DNA from: Pararhizobium sp.
Lineage (GTDB): Bacteria > Pseudomonadota > Alphaproteobacteria > Rhizobiales > Rhizobiaceae
NCBI GenBank assembly: GCA_017794825.1
Contig: CP051237.1
Coordinates: 3,368,501-3,432,500, forward strand
Length of the DNA stretch: 64,000 nt
Reading direction: 5' to 3'
In this document: positions 25,495 through 34,396 of the stretch, piece after piece
Position numbering within the stretch: position 1 is the first letter of the stretch
Layout of the letters: each line of letters begins with the position of its first letter
Program-made: the position numbers and the translations under genes
Notes under the pieces: generated by a model
The model's database searches: none
What the model was told of the DNA's origin: nothing
The model's input: only the letters and a program-made list of their open reading frames with translations

Positions 25495-27141
25495 ATGGAC
25501 TGCGACGCAATTATCGTCGGCGCCGGACTTGCGGGTCTCGTCGCCGCGGCTGAACTCGTCGACGCCGGCAAGTCCGTCATCATCGTCGATCAGGAAAACG
25601 AGAACAATATTGGCGGCCAGGCCTTCTGGTCGTTCGGCGGACTGTTTTTCGTCAACTCGCCGGAGCAGCGGCGCCTCGGCATTCGCGACAGCCGCGATCT
25701 CGCCTGGCAGGACTGGCAAGGTTCTGCGCAGTTCGACCGCGAGGAGGACCACTGGCCCCGCAAATGGGCGGAGGCCTATGTCGATTTCGCGGCGGGCGAA
25801 AAGCGCTCCTGGCTGCATCAGCAGGGCGTGCGCTGGTTTCCAGTCGTCGGGTGGGCCGAGCGCGGCGGCGGTCTCGCCGACGGTCATGGCAATTCGGTGC
25901 CGCGATTCCACATCACCTGGGGCACCGGCCCCGGACTGATTGGACCTTTTGAACGGCGCGTGCGCGAAGGCGTCGACAAGGGTCTGGTCAAACTGTGTTT
26001 CAGGCATCGCGTCGACGAGCTGATCGTGACCAACGGATCAGTGACCGGCGTCCGCGGCAAGTTGCTCGAGCCCTGCGCCAAGCCGCGCGCCGAGCAGTCA
26101 AGCCGCGTCGAGACCGGAGATTTCTCGTTTTCGGCTGAGGCGGTGATTGTCACCTCGGGCGGCATCGGCGGCAATCACGATCTCGTCCGGCGGAACTGGC
26201 CGAGGGACCGCCTCGGCGAGCCGCCCGCGACCATGATTTCCGGGGTGCCGGCGCATGTCGACGGGCGCATGCTTGCAATCAGCGAGGCGGCGGGCGCCGC
26301 GATCATCAATTCCGACCGGATGTGGCACTATACGGAAGGCGTCAAGAACTGGGCGCCGATCTGGCCGGCGCACGGCATCCGCGTCCTGCCGGGACCTTCG
26401 TCGCTCTGGTTCGATGCTGAGGGCAATCGCATGCCAATCCCGTGCCTGCCGGGGTTCGACACGCTGTCGACCCTCAGACACATCGTGCACAGCGGACACA
26501 GCTACAGCTGGTTCGTTCTCAATCAGTCGATCATCGAGAAGGAATTCGCGCTCTCCGGTTCCGAGCAGAATCCGGATCTGACAGGCAAGAGCGTCCGCCA
26601 GGTGCTGCAGCGGGTCAAGAAGGGCGCTCCGGCGCCCGTCGAGGCGTTCAAGGAAAAGGGCGAGGATTTCATCGTTCGCGATACGCTCGAAGCGCTTGTC
26701 GAGGGCATGAACGCGTTGACCGGCGACGGCCTGATCGATCACGACCGGCTGAAGGCGCAGATCGAGATGCGCGACCGTGAAATCGAGAACGCCTACACGA
26801 AGGACCTGCAGGTTGCGGCCATCCGCGTCGCGCGAAACTATCTCGGCGACAAGCTGATCCGCACCGCGAAGCCGCACCGCATTCTCGATCCGAAACACGG
26901 TCCCCTGATCGCAGTTCGTCTGCACATTCTCACTCGAAAGACTCTCGGCGGAATTCACACCGACCTGTCGTCACGGGTGCTGGACAGCGGCGGCGAGCCG
27001 ATCCCCGGGCTCTATGCGGCGGGCGAGGTCGCCGGTTTCGGCGGCGGCGGCGTGCACGGCTACAACGCGCTTGAAGGCACGTTCCTCGGCGGCTGCGTCT
27101 TTTCCGGACGGATCGCCGGCCGGGCGGCGGCGAAAGGTTAG
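25495..27141 (+). CDS. FAD-binding dehydrogenase (3-ketosteroid-dehydrogenase/fumarate-reductase-like)
   Basis: 548 residues. N-terminal dinucleotide site AIIVGAGLAGLVAAAELVDAGKSVIIVDQE (GxGxxG at about residues 8-13), and the C-terminal FAD-closing GGGVHGYNALEGTFLGGCVFSGRIAG typical of the flavoprotein family that contains KstD and fumarate reductase subunits. Substrate unknown. GGGAGGAG precedes the ATG. It ends 18 bases before a LexA-box-like motif and faces the ABC transporter gene. Confidence 0.88.
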   Translation: MDCDAIIVGAGLAGLVAAAELVDAGKSVIIVDQENENNIGGQAFWSFGGLFFVNSPEQRRLGIRDSRDLAWQDWQGSAQFDREEDHWPRKWAEAYVDFAAGEKRSWLHQQGVRWFPVVGWAERGGGLADGHGNSVPRFHITWGTGPGLIGPFERRVREGVDKGLVKLCFRHRVDELIVTNGSVTGVRGKLLEPCAKPRAEQSSRVETGDFSFSAEAVIVTSGGIGGNHDLVRRNWPRDRLGEPPATMISGVPAHVDGRMLAISEAAGAAIINSDRMWHYTEGVKNWAPIWPAHGIRVLPGPSSLWFDAEGNRMPIPCLPGFDTLSTLRHIVHSGHSYSWFVLNQSIIEKEFALSGSEQNPDLTGKSVRQVLQRVKKGAPAPVEAFKEKGEDFIVRDTLEALVEGMNALTGDGLIDHDRLKAQIEMRDREIENAYTKDLQVAAIRVARNYLGDKLIRTAKPHRILDPKHGPLIAVRLHILTRKTLGGIHTDLSSRVLDSGGEPIPGLYAAGEVAGFGGGGVHGYNALEGTFLGGCVFSGRIAGRAAAKG

Positions 27142-27158
27142 AGGGTCGCGCGACGCTG

Positions 27159-27173
27159 AAACAAAAAGAGAAC
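27159..27173 (+). promoter_or_regulatory. LexA/SOS-box-like site with promoter-like sequence, array 1
   Basis: AAAC-N7-GAAC, one base from the alphaproteobacterial LexA operator GAAC-N7-GAAC. Downstream, at fixed distance, is a -10-like TGGTAT (27201-27206) with TTGAGA upstream. The same arrangement recurs with a perfect GAAC-N7-GAAC at 45973, 34 bases from GAAC to TATGG in both places. Activity is inferred. Confidence 0.5.
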
Positions 27174-27281
27174 ATTTGAGAAGATTTTCGGAGCGTTTTG
27201 TGGTATGGTTCGGGAGCCGGGTATCGAGGGAGACGCATCGTGAGCGGACGTGAATTCCGTGCATTTACCTGAAAAACGCGA

Positions 27282-27533
27282 ATTCCCGAAACAAAGCCAG
27301 ATTGTGCAGAAGCCGCATTCCCGAAACGAAGCCAAAATCGACGCGAAAGGGTCAAATCCCGAAACGAAGCCAGAGGGCTTTACGGAAAACGCCGATTCCC
27401 GAAACAAAGCCAGATCTGGCGCCGGAAATGTCAGATTCCCGAAACAAAGCCAGAATTGAAGCCCGAAACGCCAATTCCCGAAACGAACCCAGATCCGGCG
27501 CCGGAAAAGTAGAATTCCCGAAACAAAGCCAGA
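27282..27533 (+). repeat. Array of seven 20-nt direct repeats at about 40-nt pitch
   Basis: Consensus ATTCCCGAAACAAAGCCAGA. Units begin at 27282, 27317, 27355, 27395, 27435, 27474 and 27514 (steps 35, 38, 40, 40, 39, 40). Variants: CGAAGC in units 2 and 3, CGAACC in 6. Spacers after units 4 and 6 share the near-palindrome TCYGGCGCCGGAAA, so a two-unit block was duplicated. Because steps are not multiples of three, the repeats fall in different reading frames and are not one coding repeat. Spacers of 15-20 bases and their self-similarity exclude CRISPR. Followed by an AT-rich tail to 27570. Confidence 0.92.
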
Positions 27534-27649
27534 TGCAATTGAAATTTAAATAAGTAATTGAATTTAAAGGTGAAAAATATGAATACGCGATTAGCGCCAC
27601 GCTTTCGGCCGTCAGTCCAGCCCGTTTTTTATCGGTCAGGAGGCAGGCG

Positions 27650-29455
<1,806 letters not shown>

Positions 29456-29667
29456 TTCACACCCTGTGTTGACGCCGGGTTGCAAATTTGCGTCCGGCCA
29501 CTTGTCACGTTCCGGGCCATCATGTATAGGCTCGCCATCGAATTGGAAAGCCGTGACCGTCCCGGTAAGCGGCTTTGTTTGTTAAATGGGCCGGATTGCC
29601 GCACCCCGAACCGACGCAAGGCGGCCGGTTCCGACGCCGACCGATCCCTAACTGGCAGGACAATGCA

Positions 29668-29889
29668 ATGAAGGCTGATATCCATCCCGATTATCACATG
29701 ATCAAGGTCGTCATGACCGACGGAACGGAATACACGACCCGGTCGACCTGGGGTTCCGAAGGCGACACCATGACGCTCGACATCGACTCGAAAGCGCATC
29801 CGGCCTGGACCGGCGGCCAGCAGCAGCTGGTTGACCGCGGCGGTCGCGTCTCCAAGTTCAAGAAGCGGTTTGAAGGCCTCGGCCTATAA
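29668..29889 (+). CDS. rpmE: 50S ribosomal protein L31
   Basis: 73 residues: [20 protein letters not shown]...[25 protein letters not shown]. The CxxC zinc motif of C+ L31 is absent, so it is a zinc-independent form. The distinctive ending RVSKFKKRF fits L31. Followed after 31 bases by a strong terminator. Like the L36 gene it is solitary. Confidence 0.96.
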   Translation: MKADIHPDYHMIKVVMTDGTEYTTRSTWGSEGDTMTLDIDSKAHPAWTGGQQQLVDRGGRVSKFKKRFEGLGL

Positions 29890-29920
29890 GCGGCTTTTGA
29901 CCGGACATGCAGGACTACTG

Positions 29921-29945
29921 AAACCCGCCGCCCAGGCGGGTTTTT
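29921..29945 (+). terminator. Rho-independent terminator of rpmE
   Basis: CCCGCC, five-base loop, GGCGGG, then TTTTT. Directly downstream of rpmE and before the convergent rcdA end. Confidence 0.9.
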
Positions 29946-29964
29946 CGTTGGAAGGGTAGTCGGA

Positions 29965-30489
29965 TCAGCCGGTTCCGAACGCCGTGCTCAACAACGTCTG
30001 CTGCGCCTTGACGGCGTTTTCGCGATCCGGATTGACGGGCGCCGCGTTCTGTTCGTCGCGATGGTAGATCTCGCTGTCGAGAAGGGCGACGCGCGACTGG
30101 ACGCGAAGCGATCGTTCGACGAGCATGCGGAACGCGAGCGGCAGCTCGGTCCAGCCCGGAGCAGAGGGATCGCAGGCGAAGCTGTCGAGGCGCACCTTGG
30201 ATTTTTCAGCAATGACCTGCTCCCGGGTCATCTCTCCGGTGTTGACGGCTCTTTGCAGCAGAAGCCACGATGCAAGCTGCATGAGACGCGTGGTCAACCG
30301 CATCGATTCGGCGGCGTAGAGAACCGAAGCAAGACGCGGCAGCGCCCTGGACTCCTGGCGTCCCGGACCATCGAGATACGAGGCGGTTTCCTCGACCAGC
30401 TGCATACCTTCGGAATACAGGAGACTGAAGGACGCCGAAGAGGTGAAACGATCGGCAATTCGTATCGTGTTTTCTTTCGATTCAGCCAT
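29965..30489 (-). CDS. rcdA: RcdA, adaptor for regulated CtrA proteolysis (DUF1465)
   Basis: 174 residues, the usual RcdA size. In Caulobacter RcdA works with CpdR and PopA to deliver CtrA and other substrates to ClpXP at the cell pole. Landmarks: FSLLYSEGMQLVEETASYLDGPGR, LYAAESMRLTTRLMQLASWLLLQRAV, EGEMTREQ-like NTGEMTREQ, and LALFRMLVERSLRVQSRVALLD-like helix. The C-terminal tail is polar and likely disordered. The gene has a perfect CtrA box (TTAA-N7-TTAA) 158-172 bases upstream of the start, consistent with CtrA control known for Caulobacter rcdA. Confidence 0.92.
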   Translation of the reverse strand: MAESKENTIRIADRFTSSASFSLLYSEGMQLVEETASYLDGPGRQESRALPRLASVLYAAESMRLTTRLMQLASWLLLQRAVNTGEMTREQVIAEKSKVRLDSFACDPSAPGWTELPLAFRMLVERSLRVQSRVALLDSEIYHRDEQNAAPVNPDRENAVKAQQTLLSTAFGTG

Positions 30490-30646
30490 TTATTTCATTC
30501 AGTATGGATTGTGCCTGCGTTGTCCCAATTTCCGCGGCATCGTTGTTATAATTGCGTCCGCCGTCACATCAAAGTGGGGCCGATCGGTTGTGCACATGGT
30601 TTGTGGGCCAAAATGCAGATAGAGAGGCTTTTGGGCAAGAAGATAA

Positions 30647-30661
30647 TTAAAGAAAGGTTAA
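30647..30661. promoter_or_regulatory. CtrA box upstream of rcdA
   Basis: TTAA-AGAAAGG-TTAA, an exact match to the full CtrA consensus TTAA-N7-TTAA. It lies in the leader region of rcdA (minus strand), and about 35 bases past the terminator of the candidate sRNA. Function inferred from the known CtrA consensus in Alphaproteobacteria. Confidence 0.6.
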
Positions 30662-30695
30662 CGGCTTTCGACAAATGCCGAATACCCGACAACGC

Positions 30696-30721
30696 AAAAA
30701 AAAGAGCCGCAAGGCGGCTCT
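30696..30721 (-). terminator. Rho-independent terminator of the candidate sRNA
   Basis: Seven-bp GC stem, three-base loop and U8 on the minus strand. It could also end DUF1192 transcription, whose stop is 160 bases upstream. Confidence 0.88.
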
Positions 30722-30796
30722 CAGAAGTTTAACAGGGAGGCATCAAACAGAATGACCACTTTGTCACTCGGTCCGAAATCCAGAAGCTCTGGATGC
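30696..30796 (-). ncRNA. Candidate trans-acting small RNA with anti-Shine-Dalgarno loop
   Basis: On the minus strand: a -10-like TACTAT (30804-30799), then a perfect 5' hairpin ATCCAGA-GCT-TCTGGAT (30794-30778), a weaker central stem (GACC/GGTC), an unpaired CCTCCC tract (30740-30735), and a strong terminator GAGCCGC-CTT-GCGGCTC followed by eight T (30720-30696). About 100 nt. The CCUCCC tract can pair with ribosome binding sites, as in the rhizobial alpha-r/AbcR/suhB-type sRNAs; I cannot assign a family. A CtrA box covers its -35 region. Confidence 0.65.
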
Positions 30797-30818
30797 ACAT
30801 AGTAAACACCTGTAAAGC

Positions 30819-30833
30819 TTAACGGCCGGTTAA
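30819..30833. promoter_or_regulatory. CtrA box overlapping the sRNA -35 region
   Basis: TTAA-CGGCCGG-TTAA, an exact TTAA-N7-TTAA match, centred about 30-34 bases upstream of the likely sRNA start, the position CtrA uses to activate promoters. Confidence 0.6.
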
Positions 30834-30881
30834 CGGTTGGGAATTTATTAAAAGTTTTTTGTTGTTTTTGCCCAAACTGGT

Positions 30882-31070
30882 TTATCGGAAGATGGAATTG
30901 GCCGCGTCCCGGCTGCTCTGCTTTGATTCCTTCTCCTTCTCAAGACGCTCGATCTCGACCTTCAGCAGATTGATCCGCTGCTCGATTTCATCCACCGACA
31001 AAAGCGACAGGTCGCTTCCGACTTCATGGAAAGTTGGCTTCTTTTCGGGCTCTTCGTCAAATATCGTCAT
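30882..31070 (-). CDS. DUF1192 small protein
   Basis: 62 residues: MTIFDEEPEKKP, then LSLLSVDEIEQRINLLKVEIERLEKEKESKQ, the DUF1192 signature, a short coiled coil. Function unknown. GGAGGAG lies seven bases before the ATG. Divergent from the quinone oxidoreductase gene. Confidence 0.9.
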   Translation of the reverse strand: MTIFDEEPEKKPTFHEVGSDLSLLSVDEIEQRINLLKVEIERLEKEKESKQSSRDAANSIFR

Positions 31071-31185
31071 TCCGATTCTCCTCCGGCGGCGCCACGGCAA
31101 AAGAGGTTTGTCCGCCGGCATGGCGGACTGTCCATGATAATGGCATAAGACGGGTGAGTTCAACGAGAGTAAGCGAGGTGAAGCA

Positions 31186-32169
31186 ATGCGGGTGATCGAA
31201 ATCCGGGAGCCGGGCGGTCCGGAAGTGCTGGAAGTGGCGACGAGAAACGCGCCGGAGCCGCGGGAAGGAGAACTGCTCGTTCGCGTCAAGGCGGCGGGCG
31301 TCAATCGTCCTGATTGCCTGCAGCGCATGGGCGGCTATGCGCCGCCGCCGGGCGCATCCGACGTGCCGGGGCTTGAAATCGCCGGCGAGGTGGCGGCGCT
31401 CGGACCGGGCGCCGAGGGCTTCCGGATCGGCGACGCCGTCTGTGGCCTGGTGCCGGGCGGGGGCTATGCGGAGCTTTGCACTGTTCACGCCAGCAATGCG
31501 CTGCCTGCGCCGGCAGGCTTCAGCTTCAACGAGGCGGGCGCCATACCTGAAACCTATTTCACCGTCTGGCACAACGTCTTTCAGCGCGGCGGCCTGCGGG
31601 AAGGCGAGGTGTTCCTGGTCCACGGCGGAACGTCGGGCATCGGAACGACGGCCATACAGCTTGCGAAGGCGTTTGGGGCGACCGTTCTGGCCACCGCGGG
31701 CTCCGAAGAAAAATGCCAGGCCTGTCTCGATCTCGGGGCGGATCACGCGATCAACTACCGCGACGAGGATTTCGTCAAAGCGGTCAAGGACGCCACGAAC
31801 GGCGCCGGCGCCGATGTCATCCTCGATATGGTCGGCGGCGGTTATATCGAACGGAATTTCGACGCCGCGGCCGAAGAGGGACGCATCGTGCAGATCGCCT
31901 TCCTTGGCGGCCCGAAGGCGGAAGTCAATTTCTTCAAGCTCATGGTCAAGCGGCTGGTTCACACCGGCTCGACGTTGAGGCCGCGGAGCATCGAGTTCAA
32001 GGCGCAGATAGCGCGGGAACTGCACGAAAAAGTGTGGCCGCTTCTGGAAAAACGCCAGATCGCGCCGGTCATGGATACGATCTTTCCATTCGAACGCGCG
32101 TCCGCCGCCCATGCCCGCATGGAGGAGGGGCAGCACATCGGCAAGATCGTGCTCGACCTGGACGGTTAG
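31186..32169 (+). CDS. NAD(P)H-quinone oxidoreductase (zinc-free MDR, PIG3-like)
   Basis: 327 residues. Medium-chain dehydrogenase without zinc ligands: N-terminal VIEIREPGGPEVLEV, VNRPDCLQRMGGYAPPPGASDVPGLEIAGEV, coenzyme loop HGGTSGIGTTAIQLAKAFGA, and the C-terminal GKIVLDL. One-step NADPH reduction of quinones or enals in the cytosol. GAGGTGA precedes the ATG by six bases. A 52-codon membrane-protein gene follows after six bases. Confidence 0.92.
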   Translation: MRVIEIREPGGPEVLEVATRNAPEPREGELLVRVKAAGVNRPDCLQRMGGYAPPPGASDVPGLEIAGEVAALGPGAEGFRIGDAVCGLVPGGGYAELCTVHASNALPAPAGFSFNEAGAIPETYFTVWHNVFQRGGLREGEVFLVHGGTSGIGTTAIQLAKAFGATVLATAGSEEKCQACLDLGADHAINYRDEDFVKAVKDATNGAGADVILDMVGGGYIERNFDAAAEEGRIVQIAFLGGPKAEVNFFKLMVKRLVHTGSTLRPRSIEFKAQIARELHEKVWPLLEKRQIAPVMDTIFPFERASAAHARMEEGQHIGKIVLDLDG

Positions 32170-32175
32170 TCTCCC

Positions 32176-32334
32176 GTGACCAAGATACTCGCCCTGTTCC
32201 TGCTGCTGGCGATGGCGGCCCATATCATCAGGCCGCTTGGCCTTCCCGGTCTGAAAAAGCGTGGAGACTTCTGGAAGATCGCCGTCATCGCCTTCGTGGT
32301 GATGAGCCTGGCGATCGTGCTTCAGGTGGAATGA
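32176..32334 (+). CDS. Small two-helix membrane protein
   Basis: 52 residues from a GTG start: KILALFLLLAMAAHIIRPLG, a short basic loop LKKRGDFWK, then IAVIAFVVMSLAIVLQVE. Two likely membrane helices with an RPLGLPGLKKRGDFWKIA centre. Six bases after the oxidoreductase stop, so cotranscribed. The last 13 bases overlap, convergently, the end of the SGNH hydrolase gene. No function known. Confidence 0.8.
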   Translation: MTKILALFLLLAMAAHIIRPLGLPGLKKRGDFWKIAVIAFVVMSLAIVLQVE

Positions 32335-33077
32335 TCGGCCGGTTCGGGTAGCGCCAGGATCGTATCGGCAAGGAGTTCCGCCCAGTAACCGTAGCCGGCC
32401 GCGCTGGCGTGGAATCCGTCCATGGAATAGCCGAGCGGATTCGATGATTCCAGAAACGGCGCGACCGTCGCGTAGCGCTCGTTGCAGAGCTTCATGCCCA
32501 TGTCGTTGATCAGTTCGCGGCGCATCTGCAGGATCGAGGAGAGAGGGGTGGGAAAACCGGGCACGGTCTTCATGTCTATCAGCGGCGACCAGATAAGCGT
32601 CGCTTCCGGCCACTTTGCATGCAGCGCGTAAAGCAGCCCGCCAAACGCCTTCTTGAAGCGGCCGACGCTGTGGAAGTTCTTCATGTCGTTGGTGCCGAGG
32701 GACAGCACGATATGGGTATAGGGTTTGCGTTCGAGATTGGGCGCGACATGGTCGCGGATCTGCTCGCTGGTGGCGGAATTCGATCCGGAAATCCGCCAGG
32801 ACGCCGAAGCGTTCGACTTGCTGTTGAGAAAACCGGCGATCTGGGGCGCCAGCGAATCTCCGACATCCTCGACACCCACGCCGCAGGCCGAGGAATCGCC
32901 GATCACGAGGAGGCGGTACACCTCTTTCCCTGCTTCGCCGGCGACGCCGCTCTGTGGGCCGGCAGGCGGCGCCTGGCGCGGCGTGCGCGCCCTGACCTTG
33001 AGGCCATAATAGAGGGCGACCGGCATGAGCACCCAGCTCGCAAGGCCGTAGAGGAGTTTCGTTCGGGTGTTCAGCAT
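32322..33077 (-). CDS. SGNH/GDSL-type hydrolase
   Basis: 251 residues. One N-terminal membrane segment (LYGLASWVLMPVALYYGL), then an SGNH esterase domain: block I VIGDSSACGVG (Ser nucleophile; GDSS in place of GDSL), block III LSLGTNDMKN, and block V DGFHASAAGYGYWA with the catalytic Asp-His. Probably an anchored periplasmic esterase. Start MLNTRTK at 33077; the open frame extends 19 codons upstream. Downstream of fba on the same strand (about 100 bases). Confidence 0.88.
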   Translation of the reverse strand: MLNTRTKLLYGLASWVLMPVALYYGLKVRARTPRQAPPAGPQSGVAGEAGKEVYRLLVIGDSSACGVGVEDVGDSLAPQIAGFLNSKSNASASWRISGSNSATSEQIRDHVAPNLERKPYTHIVLSLGTNDMKNFHSVGRFKKAFGGLLYALHAKWPEATLIWSPLIDMKTVPGFPTPLSSILQMRRELINDMGMKLCNERYATVAPFLESSNPLGYSMDGFHASAAGYGYWAELLADTILALPEPADHST

Positions 33078-33179
33078 GGGTGAATGGTCCGGCGGTTTTC
33101 GCGGGATTTCACCGTCCGCCGCAGCGCCTGTCAAGGCGCGGGCCGGCGCTTGTGCGCCCGCCCGTCGCGTCTTTTTGTA

Positions 33180-34205
33180 TCAGGCGGCCTTTTCCAGTTC
33201 GGCCTTCCAGTCGCCCAGCGCGGCGAGCCCGTTCATCCGTGCGCGGTGGCTGAAGGCCCTTTGTGCGGCGGCGACGTTCTCTGTCTTGCCAGACCAGGCC
33301 TGGAGCGCTGCGGCCTGCAGCGCGCGGCCATAGGAGAATGTCAGCGCCCAGGGCAGGTCGCCCATCGCGTTCATTGCCGAAAGATGCGCTGTCGCTTCCT
33401 CGTCGGACTGTCCGCCGGACAGGAAAGCGATGCCCGGAACGGCCGCAGGGACGGTCGATTTGAGGCAACGCAGTGTTTTTTCGGCGACTTCTTCCACGCT
33501 TGCTGTCCGCTTTGCCTTGCCGTCGATGACCATGTTGGGCTTCAGCACCATGCCCTCGAGCAGCACGTCGGCGTCATAGAGCGCGTTGAAAACGCTGCGC
33601 AGAACCGCTTCCGTCACCTCGTAGCAGCGGTCGATCGAATGGTCGCCCGGCTCGCCGTCCATCAGCACTTCCGGTTCGACGATCGGAACGATGCCGGCTT
33701 CCTGGCAAAGGGCCGCATAGCGCGCCAGCGCGTGGGCGTTGGCCTCAACCGCATAGCCGGTCGGCAGGTCGTCGGAGATCGAGATCACGCCGCGCCACTT
33801 GGCGAAGCGCGCGCCCAGTCCGTAATATTCGTTCAGCCTGTCGCGCAGGCCGTCCAGGCCCTCCGTCACGGTCTCGTCGTCAAAGCCTGCAAGCGGCTTG
33901 GCGCCGGCGTCGACCTTGATGCCGGGAACGGCGCCCGCAGCGCTGATGAGCTGGACGAGCGGCGTGCCGTCGACGGCCTTCTGCCGGATCGTCTCGTCGA
34001 ACAGGATGACGCCGGAGATGCAATTCTGCATGGCGTCGTCGGCGCGAAACAGCATTTCACGATAGTCGCGACGGTTGTTCTCGCTGGATTCCACGCCGAT
34101 CGAGTCGAAACGCTTCTTGATCGTTCCGCTGGATTCGTCAGCTGCGAGTATGCCCTTGCCGGGCGCAACCATGGCGGCCGCGATATCTTCCAGACGCTCG
34201 GTCAT
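33180..34205 (-). CDS. fba: Class I fructose-bisphosphate aldolase
   Basis: 341 residues. Schiff-base aldolase for fructose-1,6-bisphosphate, of the eukaryote-like class I type: GKGILAADESSGTIKKRF near the N-terminus, GVILFDETIRQ, FAKWRGVI, IVEPEVLMDGEH-like IVEPEVLMDGEPG, VLLEGMVLKPNMVI with the Schiff-base lysine, and GIAFLSGGQSDEEAT. Last gene of the tkt-gap-pgk block in transcription order; 190 bases separate it from pgk and hold a dyad. Confidence 0.95.
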   Translation of the reverse strand: MTERLEDIAAAMVAPGKGILAADESSGTIKKRFDSIGVESSENNRRDYREMLFRADDAMQNCISGVILFDETIRQKAVDGTPLVQLISAAGAVPGIKVDAGAKPLAGFDDETVTEGLDGLRDRLNEYYGLGARFAKWRGVISISDDLPTGYAVEANAHALARYAALCQEAGIVPIVEPEVLMDGEPGDHSIDRCYEVTEAVLRSVFNALYDADVLLEGMVLKPNMVIDGKAKRTASVEEVAEKTLRCLKSTVPAAVPGIAFLSGGQSDEEATAHLSAMNAMGDLPWALTFSYGRALQAAALQAWSGKTENVAAAQRAFSHRARMNGLAALGDWKAELEKAA

Positions 34206-34318
34206 CGGCTTGTTCTCCCTTGCCCTGCCATCGCCAACCCGCCGGGTCGGCGCACCAATAGTGTCGGGGGATGCGGATAGCAGAACTGTCGGGCTTGTAA
34301 ATGGCGGTTAAAAGCCTG

Positions 34319-34346
34319 AAACGATTAAAAAAAACATTAATCGTTT
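34319..34346. promoter_or_regulatory. Perfect 10-bp dyad upstream of fba
   Basis: AAACGATTAA and TTAATCGTTT separated by eight mostly A bases, 114-141 bases upstream of the fba start and 51 bases after the pgk stop (minus strand). It could be a regulator operator (TGAAACG-type half sites recall LacI-family sites) or a weak pgk terminator; the stem is AT-rich, which favours an operator. Confidence 0.4.
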
Positions 34347-34396
34347 GAAATGGACGCCGACCGGGCGTTTGTGGACAACAACGATGCGCTGGACGG

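Noticed and set aside
27282..27533. CRISPR array
   Set aside because: Repeats of 20 nt with 15-20-nt spacers are too short, spacers resemble each other, and there are no cas genes in the window.
27250..27553. Plus-strand ORFs with FPKQSQ/SRNEAK/SRNKAR motifs, and the minus-strand frames opposite
   Set aside because: They are translations of the 20-nt repeat in shifting frames; unit steps of 35-40 bases do not keep frame, and no start has a good ribosome site.
30752..30802. Plus-strand 16-codon ORF (MTTLSLGPKS...) with GGGAGG upstream
   Set aside because: It is the complement of the candidate sRNA; the GGGAGG is the complement of its CCTCCC tract.
31057..32613. 518-codon minus-strand ORF
   Set aside because: Spans antisense to the quinone oxidoreductase and parts of neighbours; His/Arg/Asp-rich shadow.
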